From NCBI GenBank assembly GCA_945859605.1, contig OX243811.1:32961719-33025718 (forward strand): 64,000 bases of DNA, read 5' to 3'. Positions 1-10,841 of the stretch are shown here, piece after piece. Each line of letters begins with the position of its first letter. Position 1 is the first letter of the stretch. The translations under genes and the position numbers were made by a program. Origin of the DNA: Lumbricus rubellus (Eukaryota > Annelida > Clitellata > Crassiclitellata > Lumbricidae). Below the pieces are notes generated by a model that worked only from the letters and a program-made list of their open reading frames with translations, had not been told where the DNA came from and did no database searches.

Positions 1-176
1 TATGTTATCAATGCTGCTGTTCGATTGATTCGTCATCGTAATATTAATTAGCCTACGTAGCTACTCTCATAATCACGCTTACGGTCAATCAACTGCACTG
101 GCCTCCTCTCTCTGCCTGAACCCACAATACATGGACATTGTTTTGGTCCTCAAATCCAAACTGGGTCTTGATCTTC

Positions 177-258
<82 letters not shown>
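177..258. repeat. (TCTG)n microsatellite
   Basis: About 20 uninterrupted TCTG units. The open frames across it on both strands (SVCL.. and RQTD.. repeats) are products of the repeat, not genes. Confidence 0.95.
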
Positions 259-260
<2 letters not shown>

Positions 261-1158
261 ACTCACTCACTCACTCTCACTCTCTTAATTAAGACCTTAA
301 TAAAGATCTTCTCTCTGGGTTCTATCTATTGAATGGTCTTGGCTGTGAGCGTCGCTATAGAAAGTACCGTACCATGCCGAGCCTTCTGCTACTCAGTTAC
401 TGTAATATGTAGAAGACTCTGGAAAGTACTAATTACATTTACATTACATTATAGGTAAATGCGAAGCATGACTTATTCGTGTACATAAATTATTATACAG
501 CCATTTATAAGTTGAATATACGTTGTGCTTATTTATTAATAGAATCCTGAACTATACCTTCCAAGCGCCGGTTATACTTGGGCGCAGATGTCGGACGGCG
601 TATCCGCTGAACTCCACATCTGTGCAAATACACAATTTACACAATTTACACATGCTTACTATAGGCCATCAGTCCATCGATAGCTACTACCCAAGAGAAA
701 CGTCAAAATGTAGGACATTACGAAAATGAACTGATGTGCACTTCATACATGCTTATACATTGCTACCAATGACAATTAATGGGCCCATAACTTAATTATC
801 CGATTCTTAGGCCTATGTGCACACTGTTCCCTAGAGCAATGCACCCGTATGGGTCTCGGTGTAGGTCTATATTGTTGCCTACTAAGCGCCTTCGTGAGGT
901 TATTGTAAGGCGCTTTAGAAATGTTCATATAGCCTACATACATAGGCTACATACATACATACTATAGGCAACATTGTCATTGGTTTCGTGTGGATATGCT
1001 TTTACCTACGACACTTTAACCAGGGATGCGGATTTTAACGAATAATTTATCGATTAATCGCAATTTGTTCAAATAAACGTTTTGGCTTGCTCGGTAATTT
1101 TTCTATTATTTTTTGCTTAGTCTATTTCATGATTCTGTATATCTGGACACACACGTAC
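259..1158. other. Non-coding stretch
   Basis: No supported gene. AT-rich sequence with scattered AGGCCTA palindromes and short (ACAT)n patches near 940-960. Frames here are short and not gene-like. Confidence 0.6.
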
Positions 1159-1337
1159 ACTGACTGCATGGGCGGAGTTTATCAGGGGCTAGGGGGCTAA
1201 GCCCCCCCCAAGAAGGCCAAGATTCAGCTTTTTTACCATGAAAATGGTATCTTTCCGGGCTTAGCCCTCTGAGCCCCTCCCCCCCCCAAGAAGGCATTAC
1301 CCCCCAACGGAAACCAAACTCCGCCCATGACTGACTG
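1159..1337. mobile_element. hAT-type MITE with 8-bp target duplication
   Basis: The element occupies 1167-1329 and has 14-bp inverted ends (CATGGGCGGAGTTT). It is bracketed by identical 8-bp direct repeats ACTGACTG at 1159-1166 and 1330-1337. An 8-bp duplication and CA..TG ends are typical of the hAT superfamily. The interior is GC-rich with C7-C9 runs and no coding capacity. The superfamily is inferred from the ends only. Confidence 0.85.
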
Positions 1338-2462
1338 ATCATGAAATTGTACGATGAATAATGACGGATTGTTTGGACTGTAATTATTTACAAACCCTTG
1401 GAGCAGTCTTCCTTCGTGTTGGAACAGCTTTCTGGTCTGTCTTCCGCAGGAACGTTGAAGCTTCCCGGACACCTGTTCGCCAGCTCCGACCAATCGACTC
1501 GCGTGCACCTGCAGTCAACGCAATTATTGTAACCGCAGATTTGCATATAGCCTAGCATCTGTTTGAAGAGAAATTCATCAGAAGCACTTCCGAAATGGTG
1601 TGGGGCCGGGATCAACCGCGGAGACAGCGGCTGTTACATAAATCCAACTATTAGCCTATGTTCGGACACAGCAAGAGGGGCATAGATGCCATAGATCACT
1701 ATTATAGCCCGTTCTACCTCTGTCGTAAATGGCCGTCCGATATCTTTGTCGCGCGGGTTATAGGACTGGCCACATCTCGTGTTCTTTTGCAGGCCTTTCA
1801 CACGAAACTGAGAGAATTGCTTTTTCGCATAACCTATAACCTATCCTGATTCTTCCAATTCCCCAACTTTCCTGCCGCTTCAGCTCTAAACATCGTTCAT
1901 TCTTCGCCTGACTCTCCGGATCTTGCAAGCCTCTGCTTGTCGACTTTGTGTTGATTGAGCGCCGATGAATAAGCTGAGTTTCGAGTTTACAATTACGATT
2001 GCTCTTATTGAAATCGTGGAACCAACTTCATCCCACGACTCGTTAGAATTGCTTCAAGCTGTGGTTATTGCTGCATGCATCCTTTCGCTGCAGCCTAAAC
2101 AGTCTCATTTTCTCAAGGTCTGAAGACTATAGGCCATAGGCTACTCGCAGCGCCTTCATTTGGTGTAGCACAGAGTGGCGCTATATAAATGCACAGGTGA
2201 CATACAATATATATATAATGTATGTATGTATCGTCACTGTCCAATGTGTCCATAGTGATAAGTCATTTCGTCCAAGGAAAGACCAAGATTATTTTCGTCT
2301 GAATTAAGCTTATAGCTATAGAGTATTATTATGAGGCTCTTAGTCGCCATTAATTTTATGGGCAACGTCCGTCACCCCTCGATCCTATACTCAGATTCTC
2401 TCTCTGTCTCTGCCTCTGCCTCTGCCTCTGTCTCTGTATGTCTGTCTTTTTGCAATTGTGTC
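1338..2462. other. Non-coding stretch
   Basis: No gene recognised. There is a TC-rich simple repeat at about 2395-2450 and short (TATG)n near 2210-2235. The longest frames are under 80 codons and lack splice or domain support. Confidence 0.55.
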
Positions 2463-2464
2463 TA

Positions 2465-3674
2465 CAGGGTGCGGCCAAAAAAATACCCCATTACGAAAAT
2501 CGCGATTTCTCAAAAAACGCTAAATATTTTGTTATAAAACTTCGCCAGTCTATTTGACACATATTTATCTACAACTTGGCTAAATCTAATTAAAATCGAA
2601 TCATGAACACCAAAATGGTGCAACCCTGAAGTGAAACAATGCAATTTTCGTTTCAACAGACATTTAGTGACAGAAGTAACAAAGTAACGGCGCAGACAGA
2701 AATGTAACAAAGTTCAAGGTTACTTATTGTTCTTGACAAGATTAGGCCAAACTGTTAAGTTTTGTGCAATGAATGTTCGAAGTGAACACCGTTTGCCTTT
2801 ACTCAAGCTTGCAGACGTTTTCGAAAGCCCAGAACAGTCTTCTGAATGGTTTCAAGTGACAAAAGTCATTCCAGAGGATTTGCCGCGTATTTTTCAGTTC
2901 AGAAATGTTCTTTGGCTTTGTGGTAAGTTTGTTGTAAGTCTCAAGCATTGCACCCCAGACAGCATAGTCGAGTGGATTCATATCTGGGGAATTTGGCGGC
3001 CACGAATCCTTGTCGATGAAGTCAAGACAGTGGCTTGTTAACCAATCTTGGGCCAGCGACGTGAGCGGGCGCTCCATCTTGCTGAAAAGTGAACTGATTT
3101 CCCAAGACAGTGTGACAATCATCGACAAGCTTAGGCAAAAGATTCTCCGCGTAGTAGGCTACTTACATGTAGCATTGACTTCGACCTTCTCGTCAATGAA
3201 TTTTAAGCGTTCTTTACCCACATAGCTGACACCAGTCCTGCAGAAACCATGATGTGGGGAGAGAACTTGGCTCTCTCGACCAACAGACGCATGGATGGAT
3301 ATCGGCTTTTTTCTTCTACGCACAGACACGGCTGTTTTGATTATTAATTGGTGGGTTGATGTAAAAGATCTTTTCATCGGTGATGAACACGATCCGCAAA
3401 GCGGAAACGACGTAGTCTAATTATGGCACACCACAGGCTATGTTATGTAAAAAATATGGTTTTCTATTTTGTGAAAGCCTTGTTCAATTGAAAAAATGCA
3501 GTTCTTTCTTCTGCCCGATGTCATGATCACAAATTTAAAGATATTGACATGAAATTTTAAGAGAATATGTAAAAATATGTTACGAATAAGAATGAAAATA
3601 TTTTTAACAAAATATTTAGCGGTTTTTGAGAAATCGCAATTTTCGTACTGGGGTATTTTTTTGGCCGCACCCTG
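2465..3674. mobile_element. Degenerate mariner/Tc1-type transposon
   Basis: A 1,210-bp element flanked by TA dinucleotides (2463-2464 and 3675-3676). Its inverted ends start CAGGGTGCGGCC and match for roughly 68 bp with a few mismatches. The interior carries a broken transposase on the minus strand. TA target, end sequence and transposase family agree on mariner/Tc1. Confidence 0.9.
2740..3400 (-). pseudogene. Mariner-family transposase remnant
   Basis: The minus strand shows recognisable transposase pieces in more than one frame: 3159-3377 (a region ending GKERLKFIDEKVEVNATCK) and 2799-3128, which holds the hallmark WPPNSPDMNPLDY box with the third catalytic aspartate, followed by the usual VWG..L segment. 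In functional family members this enzyme cuts and pastes the element through a D,D,D active site. Here the frame is broken between and within the pieces, and the N-terminal helix-turn-helix region is not recognisable, so the gene is dead. It lies wholly inside the inverted-repeat element at 2465-3674. Confidence 0.85.
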
Positions 3675-3676
3675 TA

Positions 3677-4316
3677 TATAGGACTAGGCTATTAAGCCTA
3701 TAAAGGCTATTCGAATAACGTTATAATAATAAAACGAATAGCCGATAATTCAAATGGTAGCAATTCATAGGCCTATAATTTTTTTATTAAGTGTACGAAG
3801 TCCTTACTTAAGTTCATCAGGAATGTAGGAATGTTTCAAGATCTTTCTGCCAGTGTCTGTGATGCCCTGCGTTAAAAAAAGATTCATTCAAAACCAAAGA
3901 AACAGTAATTTACGAAGCATTAGATTGTTAAATCAAGAATTCATTCATCAGGCAGGCAGGCAAGCAGGCAGGCAGGCAGACAGACAGGCAGGCAGGCAGG
4001 CAGACAGACATGCTGACAGACAGGCAGGCGGAGAGACAGCAGAAATGGGTAGCTAAGCAATCAGCTTCTAATAAATAATATTTAATAGAATAGAGAGTGA
4101 TATAGCACTTATTCTAACCATTTATGACTGTTGACTCAGGGCTGCTAATTTTAATTGATAAGCATTTTTTAAAGCCACATGTAATTCTAATTTAAAAAAG
4201 GATTAGCTGTTCCGCTTGTTGGAATAGATCAACTTTTTCTATTATAATTATGCTTCTCACAATGGTTGGGCAAGCGACTGGTGATAAAAAAATATTCTGA
4301 ATTTGCTTAACTTTGT
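3677..4316. other. Non-coding stretch with (GGCA/GACA)n
   Basis: AT-rich DNA containing an impure GGCA/GACA tetranucleotide repeat at about 3949-4035. No gene is supported. Confidence 0.6.
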
Positions 4317-4500
4317 TTAGTTATGCTAGGAAGACGAGAAACGAAAGACTACTACGAAAGTGTAAAAATGCAGGGTGGTGTAGCCTAGTGGTGAGTTCAG
4401 TGTCTTTAGTTATGCTAGGAAGACGAGAAAAGAAAGACTAGCCTACTACGAAAGTGTAAAGATGCAGGGTGGTGTGCCTAGTGGTGAGTTCAGTGTCTTG
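4317..4500. repeat. Direct duplication of about 90 bp
   Basis: The sequence beginning TTAGTTATGCTAGGAAGACG at about 4317 recurs at about 4406 with few changes. Both copies end in the head of a tRNA-like SINE. The first copy retains the A box (TAGCCTAGTGG) but stops before the B box; the second continues through the B box. Confidence 0.8.
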
Positions 4501-4640
4501 GAGCCGGAGGGTTCCAGGTTCGAATCCATCTCAAGCCGCCGCGTAGGGACCTTGAGCAACTCCTTCACTTGCTATTGCTCGTCCGCTTCGGCGCGAAACT
4601 CCGATGCAGTGTACGCGCTGTAGTAGTCGGGAGCGTCTCT
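4465..4640 (+). mobile_element. tRNA-derived SINE
   Basis: An A-box-like stretch (GTGCCTAGTGG, about 4474-4484) is followed about 35 bp later by a perfect RNA polymerase III B box GGTTCGAATCC at 4517-4527. The rest does not fold as a complete tRNA, and a non-tRNA body follows. This is the usual build of a tRNA-derived SINE rather than a tRNA gene. The 3' boundary is approximate. Confidence 0.7.
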
Positions 4641-4845
4641 GCTTATCTGCTTGTCTGAGTAGAGAGAGCTCGAAAGAGGCGCTACAGCAAATGCGAGAAA
4701 TATATAACGAGAAAATCGCTGAAAGTCGCTGTGATATAGGCCTATGTGCCTTAGCCTTCTGAACTTTAGCGCGAAAAGACAGAAATTGTCGCCAACAACA
4801 AAAATAGTGACTTAGAAGTCTTAAAGTAATATGACTGAAACTCAC

Positions 4846-4907
4846 GAGAGATGGCAGCAGATGCGGTGACCGGGTGAACATCGTGGTTTTCGCTCTCTCA
4901 AAGTCTC
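4846..4907 (-). CDS. Probable internal exon (62 bp), unidentified gene
   Basis: On the minus strand a pyrimidine-poor but valid acceptor (..GCTGCAG) precedes 4907, and a consensus donor GTGAGT follows 4846. The exon has 2 + 60 nt, so its phase complements the one nucleotide left over by the exon at 5370-5722. Read in that phase it is fully open and gives a short basic, Ser/Pro/Leu-containing peptide ending PHLLPSL. I infer it is the next exon of the same gene. No domain is recognised, and terminal exons were not found. Transcript data would settle it. Confidence 0.5.
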
Positions 4908-5009
4908 CTGCAGCGTCAAAAACGTCGTAAGGAATCAGACAAGGTCTTAAACTCTTAATTATAATTAAGTCGGCTATTTCTGCATCGGAAAACATTCTAT
5001 AGGCAGGAA

Positions 5010-5232
5010 TATGCATGCATGCATGCATGCATGCATGCATGCATGCATGCATGCATGTATGTATGTATGTATGTATGTATGTATGTATGTATGTATGTAT
5101 GTATGTATGTATGTATGTATGTATGTATGTATGTATGTATGTATGTATGTATGTATGTATGTATGTATGTATGTATGTATGTATGTATGTAGGCTATGTA
5201 TGTATGTATGTATGTATGTATGTTTGCCTATG

Positions 5233-5283
<51 letters not shown>

Positions 5284-5300
5284 ATGCATGCACTATATAT
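5010..5300. repeat. Compound microsatellite (GCAT)n(GTAT)n(TA)n(GT)n
   Basis: GCAT units to about 5055, then about 35 GTAT units with one interruption near 5190, then TA and GT runs. The MHAC/MYVC-type frames on both strands are artefacts. It sits inside the presumed intron between the exons at 4846-4907 and 5370-5722. Confidence 0.95.
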
Positions 5301-5369
5301 GATTGTATACATATGTGTAAATGTAATGTAACGTGGATATGCATTGGTTTATAGGGCATATATATATAC

Positions 5370-5598
5370 CTCTGTAACACGTGGAAGTAGTTCTCGAATG
5401 TTCATCAGCGAGACGGCCGACGTAGGCGTCCATCTCCATGCGGCGAAGGGTCGGCAGTCGTGGATTGTAGATGACATCCTCTTTGACGGACACGAGCTTC
5501 ACGGAATGCTTCGACGGATCCGGATACGAATAGAGATACGTCGTCGTCTTCTTCTTCTCATCGGATGAGGAGGAGGAAGATGGTCCGCCGCCGGAGTC

Positions 5599-5670
<72 letters not shown>

Positions 5671-5722
5671 AGGACGGTCGACTTCGCAACATGCGTTGGT
5701 GCCACACGGACGCATCTCAAAC
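5370..5722 (-). CDS. Probable exon with polyglutamine tract, unidentified gene
   Basis: The minus-strand frame is bounded by an acceptor (TTATTTTAG) just before 5722 and a donor (GTATAT) just after 5370. The 353-bp exon is open throughout: a Cys-containing start (RPCGTNACCEVDRP), an uninterrupted run of about 24 Gln (CAG on this strand, 5602-5670 plus one CAA), a Gly/Ser linker, an acidic-basic DEKKKTTT patch, then a non-repetitive segment including NPRLPTLRRMEMDAYVGRL. That last part looks like conserved protein rather than repeat translation, which is the main reason to believe the exon. No family is recognised. Polyglutamine tracts are common in transcription regulators, but that is only a hint. 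Phase matches the next exon at 4846-4907. Confidence 0.6.
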
Positions 5723-5724
5723 CT

Positions 5725-6690
5725 AAAATAATGCAGGTTAATGCAATTCATCATCGAAGCAATTCTCCATGGCGCATTTTAGTCATGAAAATCAACTATG
5801 CAAGTAGGCTATGTATGAGCACTCGGTATAGACTATATGCCCCTTCGAGATTCTACACAGAGGCGGTCCCGACTACAGATCACTAAAAAAATTCGCGTCT
5901 ATCCTTCGGCCACTCGTTCGTCCCCCCAAGTCTCCGCCCACCTAGGTTTCCGGCCATGGTAGACCCTATCAATATTTTATCTGACACACAGTTACTGTAT
6001 TTCAACAAGACTTCTCCAATGAAACGATTTTTACGACGGTTTTAACCGTTTTATTTGAATCGAGATTTAAGTCTTTTGCACGGCATAGCAAAATTGCTAG
6101 AGAAGTCGATCACGGGGTGGATCTGTAGGCCAACCAGTGTTAGATAGGCTATGCATATGGGCCTAAATACCCTGCATTTTGAGTTCTTGGCTACTAACCT
6201 CACTTTGATTTATACGCAGAATTATTTCGATCAAACGGCAAGCAACCTCTTTTTCGTGTTTATGATTAGGCTTAGGCTACGCTCTGATTTTACATCAAGA
6301 CTCAAATGACGTCGTATGCTACACAAAATCACAAATTTGTATTCGCCTTTGTCAGTGACGTCACTCAGCAACGATTGCTGTATATATAGGCCTAAGGACA
6401 TTTACGCAAGTAAGTAAGTAAGTGTTGCATTTGACGCAAGATTGGAGTCTTGTGTAGACCTACGATGTTAACTTGCGTTGAACGAGAAAAATAAAAATGT
6501 GAGCCTAATGAATGCATCCGAATAAGATCCGAATCAATAATTCGCCTTTGTTTACTCGTAGGCTACCATAGGCTTAATTAGACCTGTTATATCCCTAGCT
6601 TTTATCCAGAGAAGCGCATGCATGGTAGTCCGATATAGGCCTAGCTAGGCTATAGCAAAGTTTTGTTCGCAGCCTATGTGCTACCAGTCC
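5725..6690. other. Non-coding stretch
   Basis: No gene is supported. A lone full CRE palindrome (TGACGTCA, about 6353) sits some 25 bp before a TATATATA tract at about 6380, which could be promoter-like but has no matching exon. AGGCCTA palindromes are frequent. Confidence 0.5.
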
Positions 6691-6974
6691 TCCTGTAGGC
6701 TATGGAGCGGAAACCTGGACGCTAACGGTGGCTCTTGCGAGGAAATTGGACGCTTTTCACCAATGGTGCCTGCGACGTATCTTGAGAGTCCGATTCACCG
6801 CACACATAACCAATGCTGAAATATACAGACGCACCGAACAACAACCAATCTCGTCGATGATTGAAGAGCGGAGACTGAGAACGTTTGGCCATTTCGCACG
6901 ATCGAAGCGACGGCAGCCAAGACCATGCCAGAGCTTTGCGCACCATGATTCGTGGCCCCCCCCATGACCTGGAA
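6690..6974 (+). pseudogene. LINE reverse-transcriptase C-terminal remnant (5' part)
   Basis: The frame 6728-6967 gives the C-terminal end of a non-LTR retrotransposon ORF2: KLDAFHQWCLRRILR, a TNAEI.RRT box and RRLRTFGHFAR, all familiar from RTE/jockey-like LINEs. The expected continuation moves to another frame near 6910-6970, so it already carries a frameshift. The piece stops abruptly at a 6-bp target duplication (CTGGAA, 6969-6974) and resumes at 9023 after a foreign element. Confidence 0.85.
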
Positions 6975-6984
6975 GTATACCCCG

Positions 6985-7195
6985 CAGTCGATCGAGTCGT
7001 GGGCTACGATCGACTTGGCTCGCGCGACGATCGACTCGATCGATTTTCGTCGACTCGCCGACCTTTCTACGACTCGATCGACTTGGCTCGGCCGACGATC
7101 GACTCGATCGACTTCGTCGACTCGCCGACCTCTCGACGACTTGATCGACTTGGCTCGGTCGACGATCGACTCGATCGACTTCGTCGACTTGACCT
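6985..7195. repeat. Left subterminal GATCGACTC array
   Basis: Short units related to CGATCGACTCGATCGACTTG repeat for about 200 bp. Similar units fill 8815-9012 at the other end in inverted orientation. Because the unit is itself nearly palindromic, both strands stay open and give Arg/Ser/Asp-rich false ORFs. Confidence 0.85.
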
Positions 7196-7239
7196 AGTTT
7201 TGTCTATTGCTCTCATCTGCAGTATTAAATGATCTCAAA

Positions 7240-8290
7240 ATGAAATTATACGATAGTGGATCTGTGCCATAATCAAAGTGACGTCACAATAAGCCTAATT
7301 TCGAATTCTCAGTGGTTTTATATAATAGTAGATTTGCACTGAAATCGTAGTGACGTCACAATTATGGGCCTAGTTTTAGATTCTGAAAATGAACTTCAAT
7401 AAATATTGAATTATAATTATTACAGTAGATTTGTGTAATAATCGAAGTGACGTCAAAATAGGCCTTGTTTGTACTCTTCTAAAACAGTAGATCTGTATCA
7501 TAATAGAAGTAACGTCACGATAGGCACAGTTTAATTATTATTAAAATGAACTTTTTTAATAGTAGGTCTGCATCATTATCGAAGTGATGTCACAATGGAC
7601 CTAGTTTTATATTCTCAAACTGAACGTATAATAGATTTATATCATAATCAGAGCGATGTTGCGTTATAACAACCCGTTTTGTATTATGAAAATGAAATAA
7701 TACGATAGTAGATCTGTATCATCATCGAAATGACGCCATAACAGACCGAATTACGTTTTCTCAGTGAAATTGTTTAGGCCTAATAATAGAATTGTGTAAA
7801 AAATCGATTTGACGTCATAAAAGACCCAGTTTTACATTCACAAAATAAACATCTATACTGGGAGATCTGTATAATAATTAATCGACGTGACGTCACAATG
7901 GGCATTGCTTAAATTATCAAAAGTACTTCTACACTAGTACATTTTTAGCCTATCAATATTGAAGTGACGTCACAATAGGACAATTTTTGTTTAATTCTCG
8001 AAGTGAAATTATATAGGTCTAATAATAAACTTGTATCACAATCAGAATGACGTTACAATGGGTAGGCCTACAGTTTTGTATTGTAAAAATTAATGAAATT
8101 ATATGAAAGTTAATCGGTATCCTGATCGCAGTGACGTCACAAAAATGACAATAGGCCTAATTTTGCTTTCTCAATGAACTTATTTAATTGCGGAATTGTA
8201 TCATAATCGAAGTGACGTCACAAAAGGCCCCGTTTTATATTCTAAAAATCAACATCTACATGTAGGCCCTAGACTATAATAGTAGATCTT
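7240..8290. repeat. Tandem repeat with CRE palindrome (TGACGTCA)
   Basis: About 13 diverged units of roughly 60-100 bp (mean about 78) share a core RTGACGTCACAATAGG next to AGTAGATCTGTATCATAATCGA. Cores lie at about 7279, 7349, 7446, 7507, 7584, 7650, 7724, 7811, 7887, 7963, 8047, 8130 and 8211. Most keep the full or nearly full TGACGTCA, the CREB/ATF binding palindrome. Confidence 0.85.
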
Positions 8291-8295
8291 TATCA

Positions 8296-8631
8296 TACTC
8301 ATTCAGGGGCGGATCCAAAGGGCCAATTCGGCAATGTCCCCCCACCCCATTCAGAAATTTGCATTGGACGTGGTCCCTCCCAACCATCAGGTTTAAAGGA
8401 GCTGAAAATCAACGCAACGAAAACAGGAAGGTGAGAGAGAAAGCATCAAGTGACTAAAAAGTCATCAGATTTAAAGTAACCTGGACTGCCACGGGTTGTT
8501 AAAAAATTTTGAGGGGTGGAAGACTTAAAAACAGATTTTTTCGACGGATGACAAACCAAAAGTTTTGTCGACTCAAGACCAAAATTGGTGTCCCCACTTC
8601 CAAAATTTCTGTATTCGCCCCTGTACTCATT
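8296..8631. mobile_element. Nested hAT-type MITE
   Basis: The element occupies 8304-8623. Its ends are CAGGGGCGGATCC and GTATTCGCCCCTG, with an 8-bp target duplication TACTCATT at 8296-8303 and 8624-8631. It has no coding capacity and is inserted in the 2,048-bp element. Confidence 0.88.
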
Positions 8632-8814
8632 CTACTCAGAGAGAAAACGTACGTCTATAATAGTCAACTTTCACAGTTTCACTAAAACGAAATCGCCAGC
8701 TGTTCATTAGCTGCACTTGTGTGCAAAACTGAATTACGTCAGTATTATCATGTAGGTCACTTTCAAACTTCAAGATATAGTAAGTAAAATATTTATAAGT
8801 CGAGTCCAGTCGAT

Positions 8815-9012
8815 GAAGCAACGATCGATTCGACTTGGCAAGACTCACGATCGACTCGACTTGCAAGTCGATCGAGTCGACGATTTTTCGATCGACTCGA
8901 CTTGGCAAGACTCACGATCGACTCGACTTGCAAGTCGATCGAGTCGACGATTTTTCGATCGACTCGACTTGGCCGAGTTGCGATCGACTCGATCGATCGA
9001 CTCGATCGACTG
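8815..9012. repeat. Right subterminal GATCGACTC array
   Basis: This is the counterpart of the array at 6985-7195 with units such as CGATCGACTCGACTTGGC, including a 67-bp near-exact direct duplication (about 8830-8960). Confidence 0.85.
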
Positions 9013-9022
9013 CGGGGTATAC

Positions 9023-9195
9023 CTGGAAGAGACCGGTTGCATGGACGACCAAGACACACATGGACCCGGACGGTCGACGCAGACCTGAGACCGCTGGGCC
9101 TTGGACTAAACGCAACTTGGAGATGGGCGCAGGACCGTAGTGGTTGGCGGAGAATTGTGGAGACGGCTACGCTCCGGAGTGGGGCTCGCCCTTGA
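9023..9195 (+). pseudogene. LINE ORF2 C-terminal remnant (3' part)
   Basis: This continues the LINE piece that ends at 6974. The frame ending at the TGA at 9193-9195 holds the conserved GRPRHTW..TV motif and a terminal WRWAQDRSGWRRIVETA segment, the usual last 50 residues of RTE-like LINEs. A GAT-repeat tail (9196-9218) directly follows the stop codon, as in RTE-type elements that end in a short tandem repeat rather than poly(A). The frame relation to the upstream part shows further indels, so the copy is inactive. Confidence 0.85.
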
Positions 9196-9218
9196 TGATG
9201 ATGATGATGATGATGAAA
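9194..9218. repeat. (GAT)n LINE tail
   Basis: Seven to eight GAT units immediately after the LINE stop codon, the presumed 3' end of the retrotransposon copy. Confidence 0.75.
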
Positions 9219-9546
9219 GAAATTAGGCTATAGTCTGTAACTAAAGGTCTTTGGCTATATCTACCCAATTCGATCCTTTATAGGCTAGACCTCGAGCCGC
9301 TAGACTATAGGCCTACATATGCTATCATGCGACGTCAGTTTCGATGTAGGCCTAGGCCTATAGCCTATATGTGGATGAGCAGGCTAAATGATTGATTGAT
9401 GCCAATTTAACATTTCAGGAGAATTCAATCTGGGGCTAATATTAATTACAGTTCAATTTTAATTACATTGCAAAATTTATGATTGAGTGAGTAAGTAAGT
9501 AAAATGATTCCTTGTTGAACTAGGCCTACCAGCAAACGAATAGTTA

Positions 9547-10839
9547 GGGGAAGACGGGGTAATACCGGCCACGGGGTAAATTCGGCCAGGGTGATTGCAA
9601 GAGAACCAGAGGGTAAGGGAAGATTTCAATGCTACCATCCAGTGCATAATATCATATTACGTATGTTTATCGAGATAATTTTGTTTTTATTTGAGAATAA
9701 TTCGCTAAAAACGAAAAAAACGAGTTCGAGCCTAATCGACTTCTCTATGCTGTCTCCAATAAAAGCTAAAAAGTGAAGGTAATCTGGTTCAAATGTCGAT
9801 TATTGGCTTTTTATTGTGCAAACCACAACATTATTTTCAATTTGATTATCCAAATCCATTGTCCAAAAATGGCGGCCCCTGCTCGGTAATTTTTTTATGG
9901 AGGGTGGGTGGGTCGGGGTAAATTCGGCCATGTGGTCGGATTTACCCCGAGATGTTAGAAATGGTACATAGTGCCAATGTTAATTAGTGACTTTGTATGT
10001 TGCACCAATATACTCAGTTTTAATTTAAAATATAATTATATTGCGTCATTTGTTGCAGATATTGGCGATGCATACATACATAAATACATATACTTTCAGG
10101 CCTACATACATACATGCTTACATGCATGCATGCATGCCTATGTACATGCATACATACATGCATACATACATGCATACATACATAAATACATATATACATA
10201 AATATATACATACATAATTATAAATACACATGTTCAAAACACACAGAATATAATATTTTTTTCATGCATAAGTACACGTTTGTGAAATCGAAGGGTCCCC
10301 ATGTGAAAAATGTTATAATTTCGAGGTAGATTCATATATTTTAGACCTAAGTATACCATTTTGTGCCGAAATGAATGCTCTGTCCAATGATGTATTGCAC
10401 GTTATGATATCTCAAACCAAACCCAAAATCCAGGGGGTGATGACCACCCCCTTATCACCACCGCCTTGATAGTCCATGTCACAAAAACTTGGTAGCCTGA
10501 GGGTTAAGATAATAATAAAAACTTTTGTTACTTCATATTAGCGCTTCAGTGATATCGCCTAATACATTTGTGCATTATTATATCGTCCGGTTGGTTGCAA
10601 AAATCAATTTACCTGTGCTGGCCGAATTTCCCCCGATGCTGGGGTAAATCCGGCCAAAAATTCACTTTTAAAATATTTTTTCCCCCAACAAATCTTCTTC
10701 TCAATCCCAAAAAGTAACCTTGCAGTATATTGTCCCTATCTTACTTTATTTAGTTGTAATTTTGTTTATTTTTAGCAGTCAACCATTTTCAATTTATTAA
10801 AAAAATTAGAAAAATGGCCGAAATTACCCCGTCTTCCCC
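9547..10839. mobile_element. Non-autonomous TA-target DNA transposon
   Basis: The ends GGGGAAGACGGGGTAAT are inverted copies of each other and are flanked by TA (9545-9546, 10840-10841). Variants of the sequence GGGGTAAATTCGGCC recur inside near both ends (about 9578, 9917 and 10630). No transposase is seen. The interior holds an ACAT/GCAT microsatellite at about 10068-10215. Confidence 0.8.
10068..10215. repeat. (ACAT/GCAT)n microsatellite
   Basis: Tetranucleotide repeats inside the transposon. The Tyr/Ile/His/Cys/Met-rich frames across it are artefacts. Confidence 0.9.
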
Positions 10840-10841
10840 TA

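Larger units (their letters stand above)
6975..9022. mobile_element. 2,048-bp non-autonomous inverted-repeat element
   Basis: The terminal inverted repeats begin GTATACCCCGCAGTCGATCG and are about 25 bp before passing into GATCGACTC-type subterminal arrays at both ends. The flanks are identical 6-bp direct repeats CTGGAA (6969-6974, 9023-9028). Removing it rejoins the two halves of a LINE. The interior has no transposase and consists of about 13 diverged repeats with a CRE-like core, plus a nested hAT MITE (8304-8623). A 6-bp duplication is known from Polinton and Dada-type elements among others; the superfamily here is undetermined. Confidence 0.85.

Noticed and set aside
4465..4560. True tRNA gene
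   Set aside because: A and B boxes are present, but no cloverleaf or acceptor stem could be made; a SINE explains it.
4531..5052. 173-residue minus-strand ORF as one gene
   Set aside because: It runs through a SINE, a small exon and a microsatellite; only 4846-4907 has splice and phase support.
5011..5331. Long MHAC/MYVC and YIHT-type ORFs on both strands
   Set aside because: Direct translations of GCAT/GTAT tetranucleotide repeats with no other support.
6885..7232. Arg/Asp/Ser-rich ORFs, also at 8793-9195
   Set aside because: Translations of the palindromic GATCGACTC array; only the LINE segments at either end are meaningful.
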